Part shown: positions 8,346-14,470 of the stretch, piece after piece
Layout: every line of letters starts with the position of its first letter
Numbering within the stretch: position 1 is the first letter of the stretch
From: Acidobacteriota bacterium
Lineage (GTDB): Bacteria; Acidobacteriota; Terriglobia; Terriglobales; Acidobacteriaceae
NCBI GenBank assembly: GCA_021809235.1
Contig: JAKBAG010000053.1
Span: 1-14,470, forward strand
Length of the DNA: 14,470 nucleotides
Reading direction: 5' to 3'
Notes under the pieces: generated by a model
Told to the model about the DNA's origin: nothing
Databases searched by the model: none
What the model saw: only the letters and a program-made list of their open reading frames with translations
Program-made: the position numbers and the translations under genes

Positions 8346-8431
8346 TCCATTTTTCTCCACTGCCATGGCAATCAGTATCACCTTTCCGGCTTCTCCCCGC
8401 CAAATCTCGCACAGCCGCATCGCTGCCGTCT

Positions 8432-8446
8432 ATACTCACTGAGTAT
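8432..8446. promoter_or_regulatory. Perfect 15-bp palindrome over the lgt start codon (possible operator)
   Basis: ATACTCA-C-TGAGTAT is a perfect inverted repeat with 7-bp arms and a 1-bp centre. Its last two bases are the first two of the lgt ATG (8445-8447). TATACT at 8431-8436 resembles a sigma-70 -10 box only 8 bases before that ATG, which would give a nearly leaderless lgt message. A bound regulator would block such a promoter. The palindrome is seen directly; the promoter and operator roles are inferred. Confidence 0.45.
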
Positions 8447-9284
8447 GCTGCCGTATCTGCACCTCGGTTTCCACTTTGTCCTTCACCTCGGCGGACACCT
8501 CATTCGCATCGGTCCCTGGGATATTCCCACCTTCGGACTCATGCTTTGGGTGGCCACTGTCAGTGGTGCCGCTGTGCTCCATTTCAGCTTCCGTCGCGCC
8601 CACATTCAGGACCGTAACGGGGAGTCTGCCGACGCCGTGGGCATGGTGGCCATGGCCGTCGTCGCCGGCATCATTGGTGCCAAGCTCTGGCACGTCATCG
8701 ATACTCCGTCGGATTTCCGCTACGCCGGTTGGGCTGCGCTCTGGGCCACGGGAGGCTTTGCCTGGTTTGGTGGTCTGGTCGGCGGCATCGTTGCGCTCAT
8801 CGTGCAGGGTCGATCCATCGGCCTCTCCGCACTCCGTACCCTCGATCTTGCTTCCCCGGCGGCTGCCGTCGGTTATGCCATCGGGCGCATCGGATGCCTG
8901 ACCAGTGGCGACGGTGACTACGGCATTCCCAGCAAACTTCCCTGGGCCATGGGCTTTCCCAACGGACTGGATCCCACTCCCCCCGGCGTCCGGGTTCACC
9001 CCACTCCGCTCTATGAGTGCATCGTCGGCCTGCTCATCGCGTGGGTGCTCTGGAAGCGTTCCGCGCCAGTACTGCAGCGCATCGGGACAGGTGCTGTGGT
9101 TGGCGAATACCTCATCCTCACTGGCATCGCGCGTTTTCTGGTGGAGTTCATCCGCATCAACCCGCATGTAATGTGGGGAATGTCCAACGCCCAGCTAGCC
9201 AGTCTCGGCTCCATTGCCGCGGGCATCGTTCTGCTGCTGCGCGGGGAACGCAAACGCGCGACGCATCTTCGCGCAGCAGCCTGA
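8445..9284 (+). CDS. lgt: Prolipoprotein diacylglyceryl transferase family protein
   Basis: A 279-aa polytopic inner-membrane protein of the Lgt family, which transfers diacylglycerol from phosphatidylglycerol to the lipobox cysteine of prolipoproteins. About seven hydrophobic segments are visible. Lgt landmarks are the GRIG motif (residues 147-150), HPTPLYE (185-191) and FLVEFIR (231-237). The signature after GRIG differs from the classical GRIGNFINxE: here Cys replaces the Asn, followed by GDGDYG (155-160). This points to a divergent branch, so the exact reaction is less certain than the family. The start is ATG 8445; the frame is open far upstream, but that part lies antisense to hpt and deoC. 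No clear ribosome-binding site is present, which is consistent with a leaderless start (see the palindrome at 8432-8446). Confidence 0.84.
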   Translation: MLPYLHLGFHFVLHLGGHLIRIGPWDIPTFGLMLWVATVSGAAVLHFSFRRAHIQDRNGESADAVGMVAMAVVAGIIGAKLWHVIDTPSDFRYAGWAALWATGGFAWFGGLVGGIVALIVQGRSIGLSALRTLDLASPAAAVGYAIGRIGCLTSGDGDYGIPSKLPWAMGFPNGLDPTPPGVRVHPTPLYECIVGLLIAWVLWKRSAPVLQRIGTGAVVGEYLILTGIARFLVEFIRINPHVMWGMSNAQLASLGSIAAGIVLLLRGERKRATHLRAAA

Positions 9285-9359
9285 TCTCCATCCCGGAGCC
9301 CCGCCTGTAACTTGCCGGGCAAGCCGTTTCGATGCGGTTATTCCTGCACACGCTCCGGT

Positions 9360-10427
9360 TCAGGCCTTCGGCGTCTGGCTCCAGTCGCACTCCACCCATC
9401 GGCGTTCCCGTGTGCTTTGCTCGGCCATTTCCAGAATCCGGGCCACGCACCAGGCATCCATAGCCGTCACCGGCGGAGCAGCCTTGCCCTGCAGCGCATC
9501 GCGAACTCCGGCATAATACAACCGGTAATCTCCCGGTTCGGTCGGCACTGTCTCTTTTCGCATGCCTTCGGCCGTCTCCGTGACCAGCGTTCCCCACGCG
9601 GACTCCGTCTCCACGCCCAGCGCATCGGTCACCGTCGAGTTGTTCATCTTCAGCCGTTCTTCCTGCGGGTCCAGTCCCCATTTCACAAAATCGCCATCCA
9701 TCCCGCGTACCCGATACCGTGGACGTGGCTGGGCTGCCAGGCAGTTGGCGGCTGCCGTTGCCGTCCACCCGGCGTAATGCATCCGAACGGTAAAGCTATC
9801 CACGGCGCGGGCTGCGTCGCGCTCCACCAGCACTTCGCCGCTGACAGCCTCCGGCAATCCAAACAGTTGCACAATCTGGTCCACCAGATGCGTGCCCAGG
9901 TCCAGCAGCGTTCCCGTACCGTCTCCCCCTGCATCCCGCCACAGCTCGGGACGGGGCTGTCGCCGCCACCGGTCAAAGGTGGACTCCAGCGAGACAACTC
10001 GCCCCAGCCGTCGGTTGGCCAGCAGCGAGCGCAGCGTGCGAAAGTCTCCATCAAAGCGGCGGTTGTGATACGGAATCAGCAGGCGGCCGCTTTCCTGTGC
10101 CGTTGCCATCATTGCGGCAATCTCCTGGCTGCTGTTGCCAACTGGCTTGTCCACCACCACGTGCCGGCCCGCGCGCAGCGCCTGCATTGCCTGGCTGGCG
10201 TGCAGAGCGTTGGGCGTCGCCACCACAATCAGCTCCAGCGACGGGTCTTCCAGCATCGCCTCCAGCGAGGGATAGGTCACAATCCCGGGATACCGCGCTT
10301 CCGCATTGCGTCCGCTGCGTTCCACCACGGCCGCCAGTTCCAGGCCATCCACGGCATCAATCATCGGGGCATGAAACACCCGCCCGGCCAGCCCATATCC
10401 AATCACACCTGCACGAATCGCTGTCAT
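9360..10427 (-). CDS. Gfo/Idh/MocA-family NAD(P)-dependent oxidoreductase
   Basis: A 355-aa cytoplasmic dehydrogenase with an N-terminal Rossmann fold (GVIGYGLAGRVFHAP, residues 7-21) and the Gfo/Idh/MocA C-terminal domain. Catalytic elements are DKPVG (K94) and GTHLVDQ (H180, D183). The segments GRVFHAP and YHNRRFDGDF resemble the scyllo-inositol dehydrogenase IolW / YdgJ group, so a polyol or sugar substrate is likely, but none can be named. The start ATG 10427 has AGGAG 5 bases upstream. It converges with the lgt-type gene (75 bases apart) and diverges from the respiratory operon across a 379-base gap. Its neighbours do not suggest a pathway. Confidence 0.88.
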   Translation of the reverse strand: MTAIRAGVIGYGLAGRVFHAPMIDAVDGLELAAVVERSGRNAEARYPGIVTYPSLEAMLEDPSLELIVVATPNALHASQAMQALRAGRHVVVDKPVGNSSQEIAAMMATAQESGRLLIPYHNRRFDGDFRTLRSLLANRRLGRVVSLESTFDRWRRQPRPELWRDAGGDGTGTLLDLGTHLVDQIVQLFGLPEAVSGEVLVERDAARAVDSFTVRMHYAGWTATAAANCLAAQPRPRYRVRGMDGDFVKWGLDPQEERLKMNNSTVTDALGVETESAWGTLVTETAEGMRKETVPTEPGDYRLYYAGVRDALQGKAAPPVTAMDAWCVARILEMAEQSTRERRWVECDWSQTPKA

Positions 10428-10567
10428 CTTCGCTCCTGCCTACTCGGAATCGCTTGTCCCGTAGGCAATTTCCCCACAAGTCTACCAGTGCTCCCCAGCT
10501 CGGCTGTACATCGATTCGCCAGACTTTAGTCCGGCAGGCTTACAATAGGCTTTCCCGATTGTGGGAC

Positions 10568-10588
10568 AGATCACACGCCGTGTGATCT
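10568..10588. promoter_or_regulatory. 21-bp perfect palindrome upstream of the respiratory operon
   Basis: AGATCACACG-C-CGTGTGATCT is a perfect inverted repeat with 10-bp arms and a single central base. Just outside, GACAG (10565-10569, sharing AG with the left arm) pairs with CTGTC (10589-10593) if a two-base bulge is allowed. It is placed about 220 bases before the first gene of the operon. Such symmetry outside genes suggests a dimeric regulator; the identity of the regulator is unknown. Confidence 0.6.
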
Positions 10589-10596
10589 CTGTCACA
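10581..10596. promoter_or_regulatory. CRP/FNR-superfamily-like binding site TGTGA-N6-TCACA
   Basis: TGTGA-TCTCTG-TCACA matches the E. coli CRP consensus core at all ten defined bases. It shares its left half with the right arm of the 21-bp palindrome, giving three TGTGA/TCACA half-sites in 26 bases. If TAGATT at 10618-10623 is the -10 box, the site is centred at -41.5, the class II activator position. Acidobacterial CRP-family specificities are not known to match E. coli, so the regulator is inferred only to family level. Confidence 0.5.
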
Positions 10597-10617
10597 GGCT
10601 GCGATCTTCTCAGCATT

Positions 10618-10623
10618 TAGATT
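10618..10623 (+). promoter_or_regulatory. Tentative -10 box of the respiratory operon
   Basis: TAGATT shares T1, A2, A4 and T6 with TATAAT. No good -35 box lies 17 bases upstream, as expected for an activator-dependent promoter. The choice is weak on sequence alone and rests mainly on its spacing to the CRP-like site. Confidence 0.25.
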
Positions 10624-10806
10624 GACTATGGAGTGAGAGGTCACCCGAGGTAGGTCAGCTAGGCTCGGATGCCCTCAGGCAAGAGACACAAAAGAACTCG
10701 AGAAAGCGGGCATGCGATTGCTCGGCGGCCTTGGCTTGCTGAAAAAATCGGCTCGATTTCCCGCAACGGAGTGCTGCGCCGCCGTTCGCGCAGATGGAGG
10801 TTGATG

Positions 10807-12126
10807 ATGAAGAGACAATGGTACCGATGGATGTTGTTGCTGGCACTGCTATGCCTGTTTCCATATGCGCACGCCGTGCCCAGTTTTGCGCGTCAGACAG
10901 GGCTTTCCTGCAACGTATGCCACACCAACCCCCCAGAACTCACTCCCTTCGGACGCAAGTTCAAGCTCGAGGGTTATGTGCTCACGGACATGACCGTCAA
11001 GGACAAGGTCGGCAACACGCGTGATCTTCTGCTCTCCAAGTACATCCCGCTTTCGGCCATGATTGAGCTTTCCAACACCTCCATCCAGGCCACGCAACCG
11101 GGTTCGCAAAATAATTCAGCCGGATACCCCCAGCAGCTGAGCATCTTCCTCGCTGGAGCCTTTGCCTCGCACTTCGGCGGACTCGCGCAGGTCACCTACA
11201 CCCACGCCGACGATCACTTCGGCATGGATAACACCGATCTCCGCTACGCCAACCAGGGCAAACTGGCCGGCAAGGATTGGCAGTACGGCATTACGGCCAA
11301 CAACAATCCCGGCGTCGAGGACCTTTGGAACAGCACGCCCGTCTGGGGCTTCCCGTGGATCTCCACCTCCAGCGGTGTTGGCTCTCTTGCCTCGCCTGTC
11401 ATCCAGAACCTCGGACAGGATGTTGCCGGTGTCGGTGGCTACGGCATGTGGAATGACCATCTCTACGGCGATCTTTCCGTCTATCGCTCCGAGCATGCCG
11501 GCGCGGCTACTCCCGTCACCGGCGTTGGTCAGAGCTACAACATTAACGGCGTGGCTCCCTACTGGCGCATGGCCTGGCAGCAGAACTTCGGAGCCAACTA
11601 CCTCGAACTGGGCAGCTACGGCATCTACCTCCAGTCTTTTCCCAATGCCGTCTCCGGAGCGCAGGACCGCTACATCGATCCCTCCTTTGACTTCCAGTAC
11701 GAGCGTCCCTTCGGGGCCAACCTGCTCGACGTGCATGGGACCTGGATTCACGAGGGCCAGACCCTGAATGCCACCTATGCAGCCGGCGGAGCCAGCACCC
11801 GCTCCAACCACCTGAACACGCTCAAGCTCGACAGTACCTTCCACTGGCACTATCGCTACTCGCTGACCGGCGCACTCTTTCAGACCACTGGCAACTCCGA
11901 CGCGCTGCTCTATGCTCCGGCTGCAGTGACCGGCAGCAACAACGGCAATCCCGACACTGCCGGATATATTGCCCAGTTTGGCTACTGGCCGGTCCAGAAC
12001 ATCGACCTCACCGTGGCCTACACCGGTTACAGCAAATTCAACGGCGCCAGCAGCAACTATGACGGTGCCAATCGCAATGCATCCGACAACAACACCGTCT
12101 ACGTCGCACTGTGGCTTAACTTTTAG
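10807..12126 (+). CDS. Exported monoheme cytochrome fused to predicted outer-membrane beta-barrel (Cyc2-like layout)
   Basis: A 439-aa exported protein. Residues 1-23 form a Sec signal peptide (basic start, a run of Leu, cleavage after AHA). The mature N terminus carries one c-type heme site, CNVCH (C35, C38, H39), inside FARQTG-x2-CxxCH-x3-PELTPFGR. The rest (about 70-439) is rich in aromatic, Gly and Asn residues with alternating short strands. It ends YVALWLNF, the alternating-hydrophobic, C-terminal-Phe pattern of outer-membrane barrels. No other cysteine occurs in the mature protein. This layout resembles Cyc2-type cytochrome-porins that carry electrons across the outer membrane, but similar uncharacterised proteins occur widely, so iron oxidation is not implied. 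ATG 10807 is chosen because GGAGG lies 6 bases upstream (10796-10800). It is the first gene of the operon, followed after 9 bases by the Rieske gene. Confidence 0.75.
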   Translation: MKRQWYRWMLLLALLCLFPYAHAVPSFARQTGLSCNVCHTNPPELTPFGRKFKLEGYVLTDMTVKDKVGNTRDLLLSKYIPLSAMIELSNTSIQATQPGSQNNSAGYPQQLSIFLAGAFASHFGGLAQVTYTHADDHFGMDNTDLRYANQGKLAGKDWQYGITANNNPGVEDLWNSTPVWGFPWISTSSGVGSLASPVIQNLGQDVAGVGGYGMWNDHLYGDLSVYRSEHAGAATPVTGVGQSYNINGVAPYWRMAWQQNFGANYLELGSYGIYLQSFPNAVSGAQDRYIDPSFDFQYERPFGANLLDVHGTWIHEGQTLNATYAAGGASTRSNHLNTLKLDSTFHWHYRYSLTGALFQTTGNSDALLYAPAAVTGSNNGNPDTAGYIAQFGYWPVQNIDLTVAYTGYSKFNGASSNYDGANRNASDNNTVYVALWLNF

Positions 12127-12135
12127 GAGGTCAGC

Positions 12136-12693
12136 ATGCTGGAAAACGGACAACCCCTCGCTTCCTCGCAGGAAAAGGATGTCATCGTCATCAACCGCCG
12201 TTCGTTTCTCGGCGCTTTGCTCGGCATCGGCACCGCCGCCATGGGCGCGCTGCTCGCCGTCCCGGTGCTGCGTTACGTGCTCTACCCGCTCTATGCCAAA
12301 GCATCCGGGACAGAGTGGTCCGACGTCGGCGCCGTCAGTGATTTCGCCGCGGCACAGGTGCCCGTGCGCAAAACCGTCACCTTCGCCCAGCGCGACGGAT
12401 GGCGCGAAGTTGTCAGCACCCAGTCGGTCTACGTCCACCGGTCGGAAAGCGGCGACCTTCGCGTCCTCTCGGCCATCTGCCCCCATCTGGGATGCAGCGT
12501 CTCCTGGCAGCAGGGGCAAAGTGAATTCGTCTGTCCCTGCCATGGCGGCCGTTTCCAGGCGAATGGTACCCACGTCTCCGGCCCACCACCGCGTGGCATG
12601 GATGCCCTGCCTACACGCATTGCCGACGGCAAGCTGCAGGTGCGCTTCGAGTACTTCCGCTCGAACGTTCCCAACAAGGAAAAGCTGAGCTAA
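12136..12693 (+). CDS. Rieske [2Fe-2S] iron-sulfur protein of a cytochrome bc/b6f-type complex
   Basis: A 185-aa membrane-anchored Rieske subunit of a quinol:cytochrome c oxidoreductase. A twin-arginine motif (NRRSFLG, residues 20-26) precedes a hydrophobic anchor (about 24-45), so the folded cluster domain is probably exported by Tat and held in the inner membrane. Cluster ligands are C115 and H117 (CPHLGC) and C133 and H136 (CPCHGG), with C120 and C135 as the usual disulfide pair. The Ser and Tyr that raise the potential of ubiquinol-type Rieske clusters (CPCHGSxY) are Gly138 and Phe140 here. Family mutational knowledge predicts a lower potential suited to menaquinol. ATG 12136 has AGGAGG 5 bases upstream. 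The gene is tightly placed between the cytochrome-barrel gene and the cytochrome b gene (16-base gap). Confidence 0.93.
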   Translation: MLENGQPLASSQEKDVIVINRRSFLGALLGIGTAAMGALLAVPVLRYVLYPLYAKASGTEWSDVGAVSDFAAAQVPVRKTVTFAQRDGWREVVSTQSVYVHRSESGDLRVLSAICPHLGCSVSWQQGQSEFVCPCHGGRFQANGTHVSGPPPRGMDALPTRIADGKLQVRFEYFRSNVPNKEKLS

Positions 12694-12709
12694 CAGGAGA
12701 GGAGTGGCT

Positions 12710-14470
12710 GTGAACCACAACGATAAGAAACACAATCCTGCCGAATCCTCTGCCTCCGGACACGGAAAGCTCTTCCGCTGGCTCGACAGGCGCGCCGATA
12801 TCGACAAACTCATGAAGGAGTCCCTCAACGAGCCGGTCCCCGGTGGCGCACGCCTGGCCTATGTCTTCGGCTCCGGACTGCTCTTCATCTTCATTTCGCA
12901 GATCATCACCGGCATCTGCCTGGCGCTCTACTATGTGCCGTCGTCGGAGACGGCACACACCAGCGTTGCCTACATCACCAAACAGGTTGCCGCAGGAGCC
13001 TTCCTGCGTAGCCTCCACTACTACGGCTCCAGCGCCATGATCATCGTGCTGGTCCTGCACTTCCTGCAAACCTTTCTCTATGGCTCCTACAAGGGCCGCA
13101 GGGAACTGCTCTGGCTCTCCGGAGCTACGCTGTCTCTCTTTGTCCTCGCCATGGGCTTCACCGGCTATCTGCTTCCCTGGGACCAGAAGGCCTACTTTGC
13201 CACCGCCGTCGGTACCAACATCGTCGGAGAGATTCCGCTCATCGGCAACTGGCTCACACGCCTGCTCCGCGGTGGAGACACCATCGGCACGCTGACGATC
13301 TCCCGCTTCTATGTTGCCCACGTCTTCCTCATCCCGGCCATGATCTTCCTGTTCATTGCCGCCCACATCTTCCTCTTTCGCAAGGCTGGTGCCGCCGGTC
13401 CCATTGAGGAGAATCCTGTCGAACCCAAGATGCCTGCCGAGTACTTCTACCCCAAGCAGGTCATCATGGACATGGCCTTCTCGCTGCTTCTGATGGCCGG
13501 TCTGGGCTTCCTTTCCTACTTTCATCCGGAAGGTCTCGGGCCCATCGCCAATCCGGCAGACACGCACTTCCTGCCTCGCCCGGAATGGTATTACCTGCCC
13601 ATGTTTGAGTGGCTCAAGTTCTGGGAGGGACCGCAGGTCGTCTTTGCCGTAGTCGTCATCCCCGGCCTGCTCGCTGCCGGCTTCTTCCTGCTACCCTTCC
13701 TCGACCGCGGACTGGAGCGCCGTCCCTGGCGCCGTCCCATTCCCGTGCTCGCGGTGGCCATTGTCATGGTTGGCATCATCTACCTGGGGATGCGCAGCGA
13801 GATGGATGACCGTCACGACCCCAGCACGGCAGCCCAGCTCGCAATCCAGGCCCAGCAGGAGAAAGCCTATTCTGCTGCCCCCTTTGAACCTTACGTTGAA
13901 TCTCCCGGTGGTACTGGTCCCTCGGCTCTGCCCAGCGGCCCCGTCAGCCCGCTGGTAGCCCAGGGGCGCGGCATCTTCCAGGAGCACGGCTGCTCCGGCT
14001 GCCACGGCGAAGTCGGTCTGGGAGGCCCCGTCGGACCCAATCTGACCGGCATCACCACCCGCTTCCCGGAGCCGCAGCTCATCGAACTGCTCCACCACCC
14101 CAACGCCGCCATGCAGGCCGGTAAAATGCCCGCTGTCGATATCTCCGCTGACGACATGAAGGCGCTGCTCGCCTACCTGGCCGTCATCGGAACACCTTCG
14201 GCCAATGTCCAGGCATCCTTTGGTTCCACCACATCCCCGGCGGGTGCGGGGGCAGCGCGAGGTCAGGCTTCTGCAGCAGGCTCGGCGTCCAGCGCTCCAT
14301 CCGCTCCCGGCTCACCGGCTCCGTCTGCTGCCGCCGTGGCTGGGGCGCAGGTCTATCTGGAGCATGGCTGCATCGGATGCCATGGGACGGCTGGCAGCGG
14401 TGGTCGCGCTCCTGCGCTGGCGCCGTTGATTGCCACTCTCAGCGATGCGCAACTGTCAACGCTCATCCTT
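12710..14470 (+). CDS. Cytochrome b (b6/subunit IV type) fused to at least two cytochrome c domains (3' end outside window)
   Basis: The membrane core of a Rieske/cytochrome b complex, open through the last base (587 codons seen). Residues about 45-355 form a full cytochrome b with about seven or eight membrane helices. Heme b ligands are H103/H117 (14 apart) and H204/H219 (15 apart, the b6 spacing). LLPWDQ (154-159), RKAGAAGP and the quinol-site PEWY (291-294) match b6 and subunit IV. The position of the b6 heme c_n cysteine appears to be Val52. A first c domain follows, with CSGCH (C428, C431, H432) and probable axial Met473. An Ala/Ser/Pro/Gly linker leads to a second c domain with CIGCH (C554, C557, H558). 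GTG 12710 is preferred (AGGAG 5 bases upstream); in-frame GTG 12704 is also possible. It replaces a separate cytochrome c1 or f. Partial at the 3' end. Confidence 0.9.
   Translation, partial: MNHNDKKHNPAESSASGHGKLFRWLDRRADIDKLMKESLNEPVPGGARLAYVFGSGLLFIFISQIITGICLALYYVPSSETAHTSVAYITKQVAAGAFLRSLHYYGSSAMIIVLVLHFLQTFLYGSYKGRRELLWLSGATLSLFVLAMGFTGYLLPWDQKAYFATAVGTNIVGEIPLIGNWLTRLLRGGDTIGTLTISRFYVAHVFLIPAMIFLFIAAHIFLFRKAGAAGPIEENPVEPKMPAEYFYPKQVIMDMAFSLLLMAGLGFLSYFHPEGLGPIANPADTHFLPRPEWYYLPMFEWLKFWEGPQVVFAVVVIPGLLAAGFFLLPFLDRGLERRPWRRPIPVLAVAIVMVGIIYLGMRSEMDDRHDPSTAAQLAIQAQQEKAYSAAPFEPYVESPGGTGPSALPSGPVSPLVAQGRGIFQEHGCSGCHGEVGLGGPVGPNLTGITTRFPEPQLIELLHHPNAAMQAGKMPAVDISADDMKALLAYLAVIGTPSANVQASFGSTTSPAGAGAARGQASAAGSASSAPSAPGSPAPSAAAVAGAQVYLEHGCIGCHGTAGSGGRAPALAPLIATLSDAQLSTLIL

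Larger units (their letters stand above)
10428..10806. other. Gene-free control region between the divergent oxidoreductase and respiratory operon
   Basis: The 379 bases hold no convincing gene. The left part (10428-10560) contains an imperfect dyad CCAGACT-TT-AGTCCGG (10519-10534) and a TACAAT at 10541-10546 without a matching -35 box. The middle (10566-10596) holds the palindrome and CRP-like site listed separately. The right part (about 10630-10806) would be a long leader with two possible hairpins: CCGAG/CTCGG (10645-10668) and AAATCG-GCT-CGATTT (10745-10759). The leader is in frame with the downstream gene from an ATG at 10669, but its predicted peptide is only a string of basic residues before the signal peptide. 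No known riboswitch class is recognised. Confidence 0.6.

Noticed and set aside
6930..8444. Long open plus-strand frame upstream of and in frame with the lgt-type gene, making a 784-codon reading frame
   Set aside because: It lies antisense to deoC and hpt, its translation is low-complexity with no recognisable domain, and the Lgt fold begins exactly at the ATG 8445.
8555..8567. Perfect short dyad CCACTG-T-CAGTGG
   Set aside because: It lies inside the lgt-type coding region and encodes normal protein sequence; dyads this short are expected by chance.
9311..9323. CTTGCC-G-GGCAAG inverted repeat between the convergent lgt-type and oxidoreductase genes, considered as a terminator
   Set aside because: The stem is only 5-6 bp with a minimal loop, and no T-run follows on either strand.
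10541..10546. TACAAT as a -10 box for the respiratory operon
   Set aside because: No acceptable -35 hexamer at 16-18 bases upstream, and the CRP-like site would then lie downstream of the start, so it is not favoured as the main promoter.
10669..10806. N-terminal extension of the cytochrome-barrel protein from ATG 10669
   Set aside because: It would bury the Sec signal peptide behind 46 mostly basic residues, while GGAGG sits at the right distance from ATG 10807. Kept only as a question in the leader finding.
11116..12828. 570-codon open frame on the minus strand across the cytochrome-barrel and Rieske genes
   Set aside because: It is a GC-rich shadow of real genes with clear motifs on the plus strand; its translation shows no family signature.

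Overview
The window is GC-rich, gene-dense bacterial chromosome with no mobile elements, tRNA/rRNA genes or CRISPR. Gene content, alanine-rich proteins and a b6-like cytochrome b fused to c-type heme domains next to a Rieske protein suggest Acidobacteriota (Terriglobia-like). That placement is an inference from family knowledge; nothing here proves it.

Layout: (1) 1-3476, plus strand, housekeeping genes: the 3' end of metG, a TatD-family nuclease, a YajQ-family nucleotide-binding protein and a long-chain polyprenyl diphosphate synthase. (2) 3470-8345, minus strand (transcribed right to left): hypoxanthine phosphoribosyltransferase, deoxyribose-phosphate aldolase, a two-GAF/PP2C (RsbU/SpoIIE-type) phosphatase, purine nucleoside phosphorylase and uridine kinase. 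Four of the five act in nucleoside and base salvage, with a signalling phosphatase in the middle. The last two genes overlap by ATGA. (3) 8445-9284, plus strand: an Lgt-family prolipoprotein diacylglyceryl transferase, with a perfect 15-bp palindrome over its start codon. (4) 9360-10427, minus strand: a Gfo/Idh/MocA oxidoreductase. (5) 10428-10806: a gene-free regulatory region with a 21-bp perfect palindrome and an overlapping site matching the CRP-family pattern TGTGA-N6-TCACA. (6) 10807 to the window end, plus strand: a respiratory operon of an exported monoheme cytochrome fused to a predicted outer-membrane beta-barrel (Cyc2-like in layout), a Rieske iron-sulfur protein and a cytochrome b carrying at least two C-terminal cytochrome c domains. 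The last gene runs off the window.

The most interesting part is region 5-6. A putative outer-membrane electron port sits directly in front of a Rieske/cytochrome b complex whose sequence predicts a low-potential (menaquinol-type) Rieske cluster, b6-type heme spacing without the heme c_n cysteine, and c hemes supplied as a fused tail. A CRP/FNR-superfamily regulator probably controls it. Electron flow between the barrel protein and the complex is inferred from gene order only.
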